Below are positions 55,551-64,000 of a stretch of 64,000 bases of DNA, in pieces. Made by a program: the position numbers and the translations under genes. The stretch comes from Streptomyces sp. BV286 (GTDB lineage: Bacteria > Actinomycetota > Actinomycetes > Streptomycetales > Streptomycetaceae): contig NZ_JAHRIB010000152.1 of assembly GCF_019090165.1 (NCBI RefSeq), positions 310,001-374,000 on the forward strand, read 5' to 3'. Position 1 is the stretch's first letter. Every line of letters starts with the position of its first letter. The notes under the pieces are model-generated. The model ran no database searches. It was not told the origin of the DNA and worked only from the letters and a program-made list of their open reading frames with translations.

Positions 55551-56156
55551 ATGAGCACCACGAGCACCCCCCGCCGCGTACCGATGACCCCCGCCGCCCG
55601 CCGCGCGCTGGAAGCGGCCGGGCGGCTCTTCTACGACCGGGGAATCCACGCCGTCGGCGTCGATCTGATCGCCGCGGAGGCCGGCGTCACGAAGAAGACG
55701 CTCTACGACCGCTTCGGCTCGAAGGACCAGATCGTCGTCGAGTACCTCGCGGACCGCGACGAGCGCTGGCGCGCCTTCCTCGCACCGCGGCTCGAAGCCG
55801 CCAAGTCACCGCGCGACGGGGTCCTGGCGGTCTTCGCCGCCTCACGGGACTGGATGGACACGACCAGCCCGAGGGGCTGCAGCATGGTCAACGCCCACGC
55901 GGAGATCGAGGATCCGTCCCACCCGGCGTACGCGGTCGTCACCGGCCAGAAGCAGTGGATGCTCGCACTGTTCACCGATCTCGTACGCCCGTCCGCTCCC
56001 AACACGGCCGAGTCCCTGGGCCGCACCCTGATGCTGCTCCATGAGGGAGCCCTCGTCGCCCACGGCCTGCGCATCTTCCCCGGTGCGTTGGACCAGGCCC
56101 GCGAGCAGGCGGTGCTCCTCCTGGCCGGGGCCGTCGACCCGCCCCCCGCGGACTGA
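55551..56156 (+). CDS. TetR/AcrR family regulator
   Basis: This 201-residue protein has a TetR helix-turn-helix (residues about 15-60, AAGRLFYDRGIHAVGVDLIA then AEAGVTKKTLYDRFGSKDQI) and a helical ligand-binding domain. By position it represses itself and the divergent EamA exporter from the inverted repeat at 55496-55542. The ATG has GGGGAA very close upstream and may be translated from a leaderless or very short leader. The ligand is unknown. Confidence 0.92.
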   Translation: MSTTSTPRRVPMTPAARRALEAAGRLFYDRGIHAVGVDLIAAEAGVTKKTLYDRFGSKDQIVVEYLADRDERWRAFLAPRLEAAKSPRDGVLAVFAASRDWMDTTSPRGCSMVNAHAEIEDPSHPAYAVVTGQKQWMLALFTDLVRPSAPNTAESLGRTLMLLHEGALVAHGLRIFPGALDQAREQAVLLLAGAVDPPPAD

Positions 56157-56294
56157 CCGCGGCTCCCCGAACCGGTCCCAGGAATCCGCTGATCCGCCCG
56201 GTGCGGACCGTCGTGAACTCTCACGCCTGTCCACGGACCGGCCCGCCCGGCGCAGGCCGCGCCGCATCCGCGATAGTGAACCTCGAACAGAAAG

Positions 56295-57650
56295 ATGTAT
56301 CGAGCAACCAGGATGGGCGTGGACACGAGCAAGGGCAGTGCGGACAACCCCGCGGAACCCCGGGCCACAACCGGGGAACCCGCGGACCCGGAGGACCGGA
56401 AGGGAAGCGGGTGGCGCCGCTGGGCCATGGACACCCGGCCGCTGCGCCGACCCGCGTACCGCCGCCTCTGGTCCTCGACCGTCGTCACCGCCGTGGGCAG
56501 CCAGCTCACCGCCGTCGCCGTACCCAAGCAGATCTACGACCTCACCGGATCCTCGGCCTGGGTCGGCTACGCGAGTGTCGCGGGGCTGCTGCCCCTCGTC
56601 GTCTTCGCCCTGTGGGGCGGCGCGATCGCGGACAGCGTGGACCGGCGCAAGCTTCTCCTCGTCACCAACACCGGTATCGCCGTCACCTCCCTGCTCTTCT
56701 GGATACAGGCCGTCACCGGGCTCGAATCGGTCGGCGCCCTGATGGTGCTGCTGGCGGTCCAACAGGCGTTCTTCGGCCTCAACTCCCCGGCCCGCCAGGC
56801 CTCCATCGCCCGGCTGGTCCCCAAGGAGGAACTCGCCGCGGCCAACGCACTCGGCTCGACCGTCATGCAGACCGGCCTGGTCGCGGGCCCGTTGCTCGCC
56901 GGAGCCCTTATTCCCGTCGTGGGCCTCGCCGAGCTCTACCTGATCGACGCGCTGGCCCTGTGCGCCACGGTCTGGGCCGTCCACCGGCTCCCCTCACTGC
57001 CACCCCTCGCCACCACCGCTGCGAGGGCCGGCCGGGCGGGGCTGCGGGGGATCGCGGAGGGCTTCCGGCACATCTCCCTCAACCAGGTGCTGCTGCTGTC
57101 CTTCCTCGCCGACATCATCGCCATGGTCCTCGGCATGCCCCGCGCGCTCTTCCCCCAGCTTGCCGCGCAGACGTACGCGCCGTACGGCGAAGGCCTGGCG
57201 CTCGGGCTGCTGTTCGCCGCGATTCCCATCGGCGCGGTGCTCGGCGGGCTCATGTCGGGCACCTTCTCCCGGGCCCGCCGGCACGGCCTCATGGTCATCG
57301 TCGCGGTGATCGCCTGGGGCGTGGCCGTGACCGGGTTCGGTCTGAGCGCCAACCTGTGGGTGGCGGTGGCGTTCCTCGCCGCCGCCGGAGTCGCCGACAT
57401 GGTCTCCATGGTCTTCCGCGGAGCGATCCTGCTCTCGGCCGTCACCGACGAGCTCCGCGGCCGGATGCAGGGCGTGTTCACGGTCGTCGTCGCGGGCGGC
57501 CCCCGACTGGCCGACGTGCTGCACGGCACGGCCGGATCGGCACTGGGCCCTCGTACGGCCGTCGTGGGCGGCGGCCTGCTCGTCGTTTTCTCCATGCTCG
57601 TACTGGCGGTGACCATGCCCGCGTTGCGCCGCTACCGGGGGTCCGTCTGA
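56295..57650 (+). CDS. MFS transporter, EntS-like
   Basis: This 451-residue protein has a polar N-terminus of about 55 residues and twelve membrane spans. It matches the enterobactin-exporter-like MFS group (RPAYRRLWSSTVVTAVGSQL; GLNSPARQASIARLVPKEEL with AAANALGS). It should export a small hydrophobic compound or siderophore. An ATG at 56313 is an equally possible start. No siderophore or antibiotic genes are adjacent. Confidence 0.87.
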   Translation: MYRATRMGVDTSKGSADNPAEPRATTGEPADPEDRKGSGWRRWAMDTRPLRRPAYRRLWSSTVVTAVGSQLTAVAVPKQIYDLTGSSAWVGYASVAGLLPLVVFALWGGAIADSVDRRKLLLVTNTGIAVTSLLFWIQAVTGLESVGALMVLLAVQQAFFGLNSPARQASIARLVPKEELAAANALGSTVMQTGLVAGPLLAGALIPVVGLAELYLIDALALCATVWAVHRLPSLPPLATTAARAGRAGLRGIAEGFRHISLNQVLLLSFLADIIAMVLGMPRALFPQLAAQTYAPYGEGLALGLLFAAIPIGAVLGGLMSGTFSRARRHGLMVIVAVIAWGVAVTGFGLSANLWVAVAFLAAAGVADMVSMVFRGAILLSAVTDELRGRMQGVFTVVVAGGPRLADVLHGTAGSALGPRTAVVGGGLLVVFSMLVLAVTMPALRRYRGSV

Positions 57651-57897
57651 AGGGCCGGAGCCGCCGTGGGGGCGGGACAGCTGAAGAGAGAGCCGAGGAG
57701 GGAGCCGAAGAGGGGGACGACCGAAGGCGCGGGAACACCCGCGCGATCGCCTGCCGAGTCGGTCGGTCCCGCCGCTTCAGCGCACACCGGCGCCCGATGC
57801 CCGCCCGTCGGCGGCCCGCGATCCGGACGCGCCCCGGCCAGGCCCTCATAAGGCCGGGCCCGGCACCGGCTTCGGGGGCGGTCCGCGTGGAGCGGGT
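57651..57897. other. Spacer with purine-rich imperfect direct repeats
   Basis: The stretch around 57685-57715 repeats GAGCCGA(G/A)GAGGG twice. A 12-base palindrome GCCGGGCCCGGC at 57853-57864 could help end the converging MFS and Gfo/Idh/MocA transcripts. No gene is supported. Confidence 0.4.
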
Positions 57898-58800
57898 TCA
57901 GCTCTCGACGGCCGCCGCGGCCTGCGCGATCAACTCCTGGAGGTAGAGGCCCCGCCGGGCGTCGAGCTCACCGGGGACACCCGTGCGTACCGCCGTGGCG
58001 AAGGCCTGGCGCAGCACCGGCCAGCACGCGTTGTGGTCGAGGTCCGCGCTGTCGTACACGAGCCCCGGCCGGGGCCCGAAGAGCTCGACGCGCATGATCC
58101 CGGGCTCTACGTCGACCGATCCGGACAGCGAGGCCTGGCTGACCGCACCGCTCTCGTGCTCGCAGGTCAGCTCGACCCATCGGCGGGGGTCGCCCGTGCC
58201 GCGGACCCGCACGATGGGCCCCACGGCGGCGTCCAGCAGGTCCAGGATGTGGGGCCCGAGATCCAGCAGCGCACCGTGCTCCAGCCGCCAGGGAGTCGCG
58301 AAGTCACCGCCGAGGAAGGCCCCGCTCAGACAGCACGAACGGGCTCCCGACACCTCGATGCCCTTCGCGGCCCGCAGGAACTCCTGGGCGGCGGGGTGAT
58401 AGCGGTTGGTGAGGACGACCTGGGAGACGACCCCCGCCTCGTCCACCGTGTCCACGAGCCGCCTCGCGGACGGCACGTCCAGCCCGATCGGCTTCTCCAG
58501 CAACAGCGCCTTGCCCGCCTTCGCGGCACGGCCCGCGAGGTCCGCCTGAATGTTCGGGGGCACCGCGAAGGCCACCGCCTCACAGACGTCGAGCAGTTCC
58601 TCGAAACGCGACACCGCGACGGCTCCGTGCGGTGCGGCGGTCTCCTGCGCGGCCTCCGGGCGCCGCGCCCACACGGCCGTCAGCTCCGTCTCGGGTCCGG
58701 CGGCGAGCACGGGCGCGTGGACGCCGCGCGCCCAGGGGCCCGCTCCGACCAGGCCGACCTTGACGGGGGAATGGGGCCAGGGGGACACGATGTCGGCCAC
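57898..58800 (-). CDS. Gfo/Idh/MocA family oxidoreductase
   Basis: This 300-residue NAD(P)-dependent enzyme has the Rossmann motif VGLVGAGPWARGVHAPVLAA and the family signature LLEKPIGL, with the catalytic-type lysine. The C-terminal alpha/beta domain contains LLDLGPHILDLLD. Such enzymes oxidise or reduce sugars, inositols or their derivatives. It lies downstream of glgB on the same strand after a 117-base gap, so a link to that cluster is possible but not shown. GTG start 58798-58800. Confidence 0.88.
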   Translation of the reverse strand: MADIVSPWPHSPVKVGLVGAGPWARGVHAPVLAAGPETELTAVWARRPEAAQETAAPHGAVAVSRFEELLDVCEAVAFAVPPNIQADLAGRAAKAGKALLLEKPIGLDVPSARRLVDTVDEAGVVSQVVLTNRYHPAAQEFLRAAKGIEVSGARSCCLSGAFLGGDFATPWRLEHGALLDLGPHILDLLDAAVGPIVRVRGTGDPRRWVELTCEHESGAVSQASLSGSVDVEPGIMRVELFGPRPGLVYDSADLDHNACWPVLRQAFATAVRTGVPGELDARRGLYLQELIAQAAAAVES

Positions 58801-58917
58801 GGAAGTCCAATCTGAGCTGCGGCGCCAGTACGGCGCCAGTACCGGGAAGCGGCGACCGTAAAACGAACGGCCGGGACGGGACGTGCCCGACGGGACGCGA
58901 GGGGAAACGCGCCCTTC

Positions 58918-61203
58918 CTATGCCGGTCGCAGCCACACCGTCGCCAGCGGCGGCAACGTGAGTCGGGTACTGGCCGCCCACCCGTTCAGTCCCTCCCCGT
59001 CGGCCTTGACGGGGTGGGCGTGCGTGACACCGCCGCCTCCGAAGCACTCCGTGTCGGTGTTCAGGACCTCCTGCCAGGCAGGTACGTCGTCCGGGACCCC
59101 GAGCCGGTACCCGTGCCGCACGACCGGCGAGAAGTTGGAGACGGCCAGCAGCGGTTCCCCGTCCGCCGCGAACCGCAGGAAGGCGAAGACGTTGTCGTCT
59201 GCCGCGTCCCCGGCGACCCACGCGAACCCGGCAGGATCGGTGTCCCGCTCCCAGAGTGCGCCGGCCGCCCGGTACTGACGGTTGAGCTCGCGGACGAGGT
59301 CGCGCACTCCCCGGTGGTCCGCTTCGGCGCCGTACGCGGGATCGAGCAGCCCCCAGTCGGGCCCGTGCGCCTCCGACCACTCCGCGCCCTGGGCGAACTC
59401 CTGGCCCATGAAGAGGAGTTGCTTGCCGGGGTGGGCCCACATGAAGGCCAGGTAGGCGCGGTGGGTGGCCCGCTGCTGCCACCAGTCGCCGGGCATCTTC
59501 GACACCAGTGACTGCTTGCCGTGCACGACCTCGTCGTGCGAGATGGGGAGGACGTAGTTCTCGCTGTAGGCGTACACCATCGAGAACGTCATCTCGTTGT
59601 GGTGGTACTTGCGATGCACGGGTTCGTGCTGGATGTACTCCAGCGAGTCGTGCATCCAGCCCATGTTCCACTTCAGCCCGAAGCCGAGACCGCCGCTGTC
59701 GGTGGGACGGGTCACCCCGTCCCAGGCCGTCGACTCCTCCGCGATGGTCACGATCCCCGGCACCCGCCGGTACAGCGTCGCGTTCATCTCCTGGAGGAAC
59801 GCCATCGCGTCGAGGTCCTCGCGGCCGCCGAAGGCGTTGGGGGTCCACTGGCCGGCCTCGCGCGAGTAGTCGAGGTAGAGCATGGAGGCGACGGCGTCGA
59901 CGCGTAGCCCGTCGATGTGGAACTCCTCGCACCAGTAGACGGCGTTGGCGACGAGGAAGTTGCGCACTTCCACCCGGCCGAAGTCGAACTCGTAGGTCCC
60001 CCAGTCGGGATGCTCGGCGCGCCGGTCGTCCCCCGGTTCGTAGAGCGGCTCCCCGTCGAAGCGTGCCAGCGCCCAGTCGTCCTTCGGGAAGTGCGCGGGC
60101 ACCCAGTCCATGATCACGCCGATGCCGGCCCGGTGCAGTGCGTCGACGAGGTACTTGAAGTCGTCGGGGCTGCCGAGCCGGGAGGTGGGCGCGTAGAAGC
60201 CGGTGACCTGGTAGCCCCAGGAGCCGCCGAAGGGGTGCTCGGCGACCGGCATCAGCTCGACATGGGTGAAGCCCAGGTCGGCGACGTACTCGGGCAGCAC
60301 GTCCGCCAGTTGACGGTATGTCAGGCCGGGTCGCCAGGAGGGGAGATGGACCTCGTACACCGAGAACGGCGCCTCGTGCACCGGTGTGTCGGCGCGGTGC
60401 GCCAGCCACTGCGCGTCGTTCCACTCGTAGTGCGAGGCCGTGACGACGGACGCCGTGTCGGGCGGCACCTCGGCGCGGCGTGCCATCGGGTCGGCCTTGA
60501 GGAACCGGCCGCCGTGGCGGGACGTGATCTCGAACTTGTACCGCGCACCCTCGCCGACGCCGGGCAGGAACAGCTCCCACACACCGGCCGCGCCCAGCGA
60601 ACGCATCGGGAACTGCGTACCGTCCCAGAAGGTGAAGTCCCCGGCGACCCGCACCCCGAGGGCGTTCGGCGCCCACACGGTGAAGCGGGTGCCCGCCACT
60701 GACTGGTGCGTCATCGGCTCGGCCCCGAGCGCCCGCCACAGCTGCTCGTGCCTGCCCTCACGGACGAGGTGCAGGTCGAGCTCGCCGAGCGCGGGCAGGA
60801 ACCGGTACGGGTCCTCCACCTCCAGCTCGGTGCCGCCCGCGTACCTGACCAGCAACGTGTACTCGGGCACGACGTCGAGCGGCAGCACCCCCGAGAAGAG
60901 GCCGTCGCCCTCGCTGTCCAGCTTCATCCGCAGCCCGTCCGGCAACGACACGGACACGGCCTCGGCGAACGGCCGCAGCGTACGGAAGACGACACCCTCC
61001 GACACGGGATGCGCCCCGAGCAGCGCGTGCGGATCGTGATGGGTTCCCGACAGCAGCCGCTCCCGGTCCGCCGTGTCCATCGAGGACACCGGCCGCCGTT
61101 CTCCGGGCCCGTCCTGCCCCGGCGCGGACGAACCGGCCTCGGCGGGGCGGACGTCCTTGGACGGCGGCGGGGTCAGGGGTACGGAGATATTGCGGCCTGC
61201 CAC
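58918..61203 (-). CDS. glgB: 1,4-alpha-glucan branching enzyme GlgB
   Basis: This 761-residue GH13 enzyme makes alpha-1,6 branches in alpha-glucan. After a 40-residue polar tail come an extra N-terminal beta-sandwich, a CBM48 and the catalytic barrel. Conserved regions are MDWVPAHFP, GLRVDAVASMLY (nucleophile Asp), TIAEESTAWDG (acid/base Glu) and LPISHDEVVHGK. The GTG start follows AAGGAGG. It is the third gene of the treS-mak-glgB unit, four bases after mak. With GlgE, probably encoded just beyond the window, this pathway turns trehalose into branched glucan. Confidence 0.96.
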   Translation of the reverse strand: MAGRNISVPLTPPPSKDVRPAEAGSSAPGQDGPGERRPVSSMDTADRERLLSGTHHDPHALLGAHPVSEGVVFRTLRPFAEAVSVSLPDGLRMKLDSEGDGLFSGVLPLDVVPEYTLLVRYAGGTELEVEDPYRFLPALGELDLHLVREGRHEQLWRALGAEPMTHQSVAGTRFTVWAPNALGVRVAGDFTFWDGTQFPMRSLGAAGVWELFLPGVGEGARYKFEITSRHGGRFLKADPMARRAEVPPDTASVVTASHYEWNDAQWLAHRADTPVHEAPFSVYEVHLPSWRPGLTYRQLADVLPEYVADLGFTHVELMPVAEHPFGGSWGYQVTGFYAPTSRLGSPDDFKYLVDALHRAGIGVIMDWVPAHFPKDDWALARFDGEPLYEPGDDRRAEHPDWGTYEFDFGRVEVRNFLVANAVYWCEEFHIDGLRVDAVASMLYLDYSREAGQWTPNAFGGREDLDAMAFLQEMNATLYRRVPGIVTIAEESTAWDGVTRPTDSGGLGFGLKWNMGWMHDSLEYIQHEPVHRKYHHNEMTFSMVYAYSENYVLPISHDEVVHGKQSLVSKMPGDWWQQRATHRAYLAFMWAHPGKQLLFMGQEFAQGAEWSEAHGPDWGLLDPAYGAEADHRGVRDLVRELNRQYRAAGALWERDTDPAGFAWVAGDAADDNVFAFLRFAADGEPLLAVSNFSPVVRHGYRLGVPDDVPAWQEVLNTDTECFGGGGVTHAHPVKADGEGLNGWAASTRLTLPPLATVWLRPA

Positions 61204-61207
61204 GGTT

Positions 61208-62617
61208 TCAGCCTCCTTGAGCGCTGTGGAACGAAGGGATGGGTGTGTGCGGACTGCCGGACACGACAGGGGAGTTCTCGGCCAGCCGGGCGATCGCCGC
61301 CATCGGCACGGGCAGCCAGTCGGGCCGGTGCCGCGCCTCGTACAGTGCCTCGTACACGGCCCGGTCCGTCTCGTAGGCCCTCAGCAGCGCGGGCTGCGCG
61401 CGCGGGTCCCACCGCGCCTGGGCGGCGTACCCGGCGCAGTAGGCATCCCGGCAGCGACGTGCCCACTCCGGACGCCACGGACGGCGGCTGCGGGCGGCGT
61501 AATCGAAGGAGCGCAGCATGCCCGCGACATCGCGGACGGGGGACTGGAGCTGTCGGCGCTCGGCGATGGGGCGGGCGGGTTCGCCCTCGAAGTCGATGAC
61601 GAACCACCGCTCCCCGGCCCGGAGCACCTGACCGAGGTGCAGATCGCCGTGGATCCGCTGAGCCGGACGGCCCGGGTCGAGCACGGCGAGCGCGTCGAAG
61701 GCGGCCCGCAGCCCGTCCACATGGGGCACGAGCTCCGGAACCGACCGGCTCGTCGTGTCCAGCCGTTCGATCATCGCGGCCGCGAGTCGCCTGTTCCCGC
61801 GCCCGGTCGGCGCGCCGAGGGCGAACGCGGCGGCCAGTGCGAGATGCACCTCGGCGGTCGCCCGCCCCAGTTCGTACGCCTCGTCCGCGAAGTCCCGTCC
61901 CGCGGTGAGCGATTCGAGGGCGAGGGTCCATCCGTCGACGGCGTCCGGCAGGAACGGCTGGAGCACACCGAGCGTCGCCACCTGAGGTTGCGAGGTCCGC
62001 ATCCACGCCACGGGGGCCGGTACACGGGTGCATCCCTGGCGGGCCAGGGCCCAGGGCACCTCCAGGTCGGGGTTGATGCCGGGCTGCACCCGCCGGAACA
62101 CCTTGAGGATGTACGAATTCCCGTACACCAGGGAGGAGTTGGACTGCTCGACGTCGAGAAGGCGGGGCGTCAGACCAGCGGGGACCGCCACCTTCGCGTC
62201 CCGCTCGAACCGCAGAGGACCCGCCGTCCCCGGGGTGCGCAGCCGCTCCAGCAGCAGGTCGGCCGACCGGGGTTCCTGCAGGGCGTCGTACACCGTGAGA
62301 CCGGCCAACGGTCCCTCGCTCGCCCGGCCGATACGGGCGTGCGCCAGCCGGGGAGGGAGGACGTCCCCGACGCCGAGAAGCAACTGGTAGCAGTCCCCGG
62401 ACTGGGACGGCGAAGTGCCGTGCCGGGTGCTGACCAGCAGGTGCAGGCATGCCGGATGCAGCTCGGTCACCGAGAGCAGGGACAGCTCGGTGATCTCCCG
62501 GCCCTTGCCCGCGAACCAGCGCTGCCGGGGCAGCCACGCCCGCAGCAGACCGGAGAGCGACGTCAGCAGAAGAGCCGGACTGTGGCCGCTGGGGCGGGGT
62601 GATACGACCTTGCGCAT
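61208..62617 (-). CDS. mak: Maltokinase (Mak/Pep2)
   Basis: This 469-residue enzyme phosphorylates maltose to maltose-1-phosphate with ATP, the activation step before GlgE. It shows the N-terminal cap typical of Mak (LRAWLPRQRWFAGKGREITE) and the phosphotransferase core AQRIHGDLHLGQVL (catalytic Asp) and WFVIDFEGEPARP (metal-binding Asp). ATG 62615-62617. Only 4 bases separate it from glgB and 14 from treS, so the three genes are one operon. In several actinobacteria treS and mak are fused or form a complex; here they are separate genes. Confidence 0.94.
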   Translation of the reverse strand: MRKVVSPRPSGHSPALLLTSLSGLLRAWLPRQRWFAGKGREITELSLLSVTELHPACLHLLVSTRHGTSPSQSGDCYQLLLGVGDVLPPRLAHARIGRASEGPLAGLTVYDALQEPRSADLLLERLRTPGTAGPLRFERDAKVAVPAGLTPRLLDVEQSNSSLVYGNSYILKVFRRVQPGINPDLEVPWALARQGCTRVPAPVAWMRTSQPQVATLGVLQPFLPDAVDGWTLALESLTAGRDFADEAYELGRATAEVHLALAAAFALGAPTGRGNRRLAAAMIERLDTTSRSVPELVPHVDGLRAAFDALAVLDPGRPAQRIHGDLHLGQVLRAGERWFVIDFEGEPARPIAERRQLQSPVRDVAGMLRSFDYAARSRRPWRPEWARRCRDAYCAGYAAQARWDPRAQPALLRAYETDRAVYEALYEARHRPDWLPVPMAAIARLAENSPVVSGSPHTPIPSFHSAQGG

Positions 62618-62631
62618 GACGACCCGTCCTT

Positions 62632-64000
62632 TCAGGAGCACACCGTCAATCGGCGTTTGGTGAGGGGAGTGGCCGCACACAGTCGGAACCAGTAGAAGCC
62701 GTGGCCTGCGAGGGTGAGGAGGTAGGGGAGGTCGCCGATGGCGGGGAAGCGGACGCCGCCGATGAGTTCGACGGGGTGGCGGCCGTTGAAGGTCTGGAGG
62801 TCGAGTTCGGTGGGTTGGGCGAAGCGGGAGAAGTTGTGGACGCACAGGACGAGGTCGTCGCCGTGTTCGCGGAGGAAGGCGATGACGGCGGGGTTGGAGG
62901 AGGGGAGTTCGGTGTAGGAGCCGAGGCCGAAGGCGGGGTTCTGTTTGCGGATTTCGATCATGCGTCGGGTCCAGTGGAGCAGTGAGCTGGGGTTGCTCAT
63001 GGAGGCTTCGACGTTGGTGACCTGGTAGCCGTGGACGGGGTCCATGATCGTGGGGAGGAAGAGGCGTCCGGGGTCGCAGGAGGAGAAGCCGGCGTTGCGG
63101 TCGGGGGTCCATTGCATGGGGGTGCGCACCGCGTCGCGGTCGCCGAGCCAGATGTTGTCGCCCATGCCGATTTCGTCGCCGTAGTAGAGGATCGGCGATC
63201 CCGGCAGTGACAGCAGCAGGGCGGTGAAGAGTTCGATCTGGTTGCGGTCGTTGTCGAGGAGGGTGGCCAGCCGCCGCCTGATGCCGATGTTGGCGCGCAT
63301 GCGGGGGTCTTTGGCGTATTCGGCGTACATGTAGTCGCGTTCTTCGTCGGTGACCATTTCGAGGGTGAGTTCGTCGTGGTTGCGGAGGAAGATGCCCCAT
63401 TGGCAGCCGGAGGGGATGGCGGGGGTTTTCGCGAGGATTTCGGAGACGGGGTAGCGGGATTCGCGGCGGACGGCCATGAAGATGCGGGGCATGACGGGGA
63501 AGTGGAAGGCCATGTGGCATTCGTCGCCGCCGGTGGTGTAGTCGCCGAAGTAGTCGACGACGTCTTCGGGCCATTGGTTGGCTTCGGCGAGGAGGACGGT
63601 GTCGGGGTAGTGGGCGTCGATTTCGGCGCGGACGCGTTTGAGGATGTGGTGGGTGGCGGGGAGGTTTTCGCAGTCGGTGTTTTCTTCGGCGAAGAGGTAG
63701 GGGACGGCGTCGAGGCGGAAGCCGTCGATGCCGAGGTCGAGCCAGAAGCGGAGGGCGGAGATGATTTCTTCGACGACGGCGGGGTTTTCGAAGTTGAGGT
63801 CGGGTTGGTGGGAGAAGAAGCGGTGCCAGTAGTACTGCTTGCGGAGGGGGTCGAAGGTCCAGTTGGAGGCTTCGGTGTCGACGAAGATGATGCGGGCGTC
63901 GGGGTATTGCTTGTCGTCGTCGGCCCACATGTAGTAGTCGCCGTAGGGGCCTTGGGGGTCGTTGCGTGAGGCTTGGAACCAGGGGTGCTGGTCGCTGGTG
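62632..64000 (-). CDS. treS: Trehalose synthase TreS (N-terminus outside window)
   Basis: This GH13 enzyme interconverts maltose and trehalose. The visible 455 residues include the catalytic Asp in IDGFRLDAVPYLF, Glu in VLLAEANQWPEDV and Asp in FLRNHDELTLEM, then the C-terminal beta-domain. The beginning lies past the right edge. Codon use is peculiar: most of the gene uses C or A in third position (GAA, CAA, AAA), while about 63170-63300 and the 3' end show the G/C-ending codons of its neighbours. It is the first visible gene of the treS-mak-glgB operon. Confidence 0.95.
   Translation of the reverse strand, partial: TSDQHPWFQASRNDPQGPYGDYYMWADDDKQYPDARIIFVDTEASNWTFDPLRKQYYWHRFFSHQPDLNFENPAVVEEIISALRFWLDLGIDGFRLDAVPYLFAEENTDCENLPATHHILKRVRAEIDAHYPDTVLLAEANQWPEDVVDYFGDYTTGGDECHMAFHFPVMPRIFMAVRRESRYPVSEILAKTPAIPSGCQWGIFLRNHDELTLEMVTDEERDYMYAEYAKDPRMRANIGIRRRLATLLDNDRNQIELFTALLLSLPGSPILYYGDEIGMGDNIWLGDRDAVRTPMQWTPDRNAGFSSCDPGRLFLPTIMDPVHGYQVTNVEASMSNPSSLLHWTRRMIEIRKQNPAFGLGSYTELPSSNPAVIAFLREHGDDLVLCVHNFSRFAQPTELDLQTFNGRHPVELIGGVRFPAIGDLPYLLTLAGHGFYWFRLCAATPLTKRRLTVCS

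Noticed and set aside
57685..57715. Purine-rich imperfect direct repeats considered as a possible repeat array
   Set aside because: Only two copies with no regular spacer, so not CRISPR-like or a defined repeat family.
58580..60739. Long open frame overlapping glgB in another frame on the same strand
   Set aside because: It is Arg/Pro/Gly-rich frame-shadow sequence with no domain; glgB matches its family over the full length.
63376..63969. Plus-strand open frame rich in Gly, Val, Glu and Asp opposite treS
   Set aside because: It is produced by the avoidance of third-position G in treS; the sense strand has clear GH13 motifs.
1..64000. tRNA, rRNA, CRISPR, insertion sequences, prophage and attachment sites
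   Set aside because: None was recognised by eye; the window looks like ordinary chromosomal DNA without mobile-element genes.

Overview
The window is a stretch of high-GC actinobacterial chromosome, almost certainly from a Streptomyces. The evidence is the very high GC and strongly C/G-ending codons, the GTG starts, the tyrosinase pair melC1-melC2, a PopR-type clpP operon, the treS-mak-glgB (GlgE pathway) cluster, DUF6230/DUF6114 genes, ABC sugar importers without their own ATPase, and many Tat- and Sec-exported enzymes. No rRNA, tRNA, CRISPR array, insertion sequence or phage gene was seen. About fifty protein genes are supported.

Layout. 1-2.96 kb: a leftward ABC sugar importer (two permeases, the second cut by the window edge) divergent from a ROK regulator. 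3.0-10.3 kb: an apparently complete alpha-linked N-acetylglucosamine utilisation locus. It has a leftward operon (SIS-domain protein, binding lipoprotein, two permeases) and a divergent rightward pair (cytoplasmic-type GH89 alpha-N-acetylglucosaminidase and a GntR/HutC repressor). Two matching palindromic operators lie between them. 10.4-12.2 kb: clpP3-clpP4 facing popR; two PopR-type boxes are visible and ClpP4 lacks its catalytic histidine. 12.2-20.6 kb: housekeeping and stress genes (CDF metal exporter, a TerD-CAP-CAP fusion, a serine hydrolase, aldo/keto reductase, MBL hydrolase, DUF1232 protein, FAD monooxygenase). 20.7-25.2 kb: a giant Tat-exported PD40-amidohydrolase, then the melanin genes. 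25.2-26.2 kb holds no convincing gene. 26.2-30.5 kb: an orphan ChvE-like sugar-binding lipoprotein, a secreted hypothetical protein, DUF6230-DUF6114 and AlkB.

30.6-39.3 kb: a frameshifted EamA transporter, a CDGSH/heme-oxygenase-like pair, small membrane and stress proteins, a SigB/F/G-type sigma factor with a stress-type promoter, CsbD, a HemK2-like methyltransferase, an ATP-dependent DNA ligase and a MoCo-sulfurase-like PLP enzyme. 39.4-47.5 kb: a plant-glycan degradation locus, with a ROK regulator followed by secreted GH27, GH95, SGNH esterase and GH105. 47.5-58.8 kb: a universal stress protein, DUF4032, DUF485 and an ActP-like symporter, LysG/LysE, EamA/TetR (sharing a perfect 19-bp inverted repeat), MFS and Gfo/Idh/MocA. 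58.9-64.0 kb: glgB-mak-treS, transcribed leftward, treS cut by the window edge.

The most coherent candidate for a little-described system is the 3.3-10.3 kb locus. The proposed flow is: an alpha-GlcNAc oligosaccharide is captured by the lipoprotein, imported by the two permeases (energised by a shared ATPase encoded elsewhere), and cleaved inside the cell by a GH89 enzyme lacking an export signal. The SIS protein would act on the sugar or amino-sugar phosphate, and the GntR protein would read the intracellular sugar level. The second most interesting locus is the clpP3-clpP4-popR module, for its loss of a catalytic residue and its shared alanine-alanine ends.
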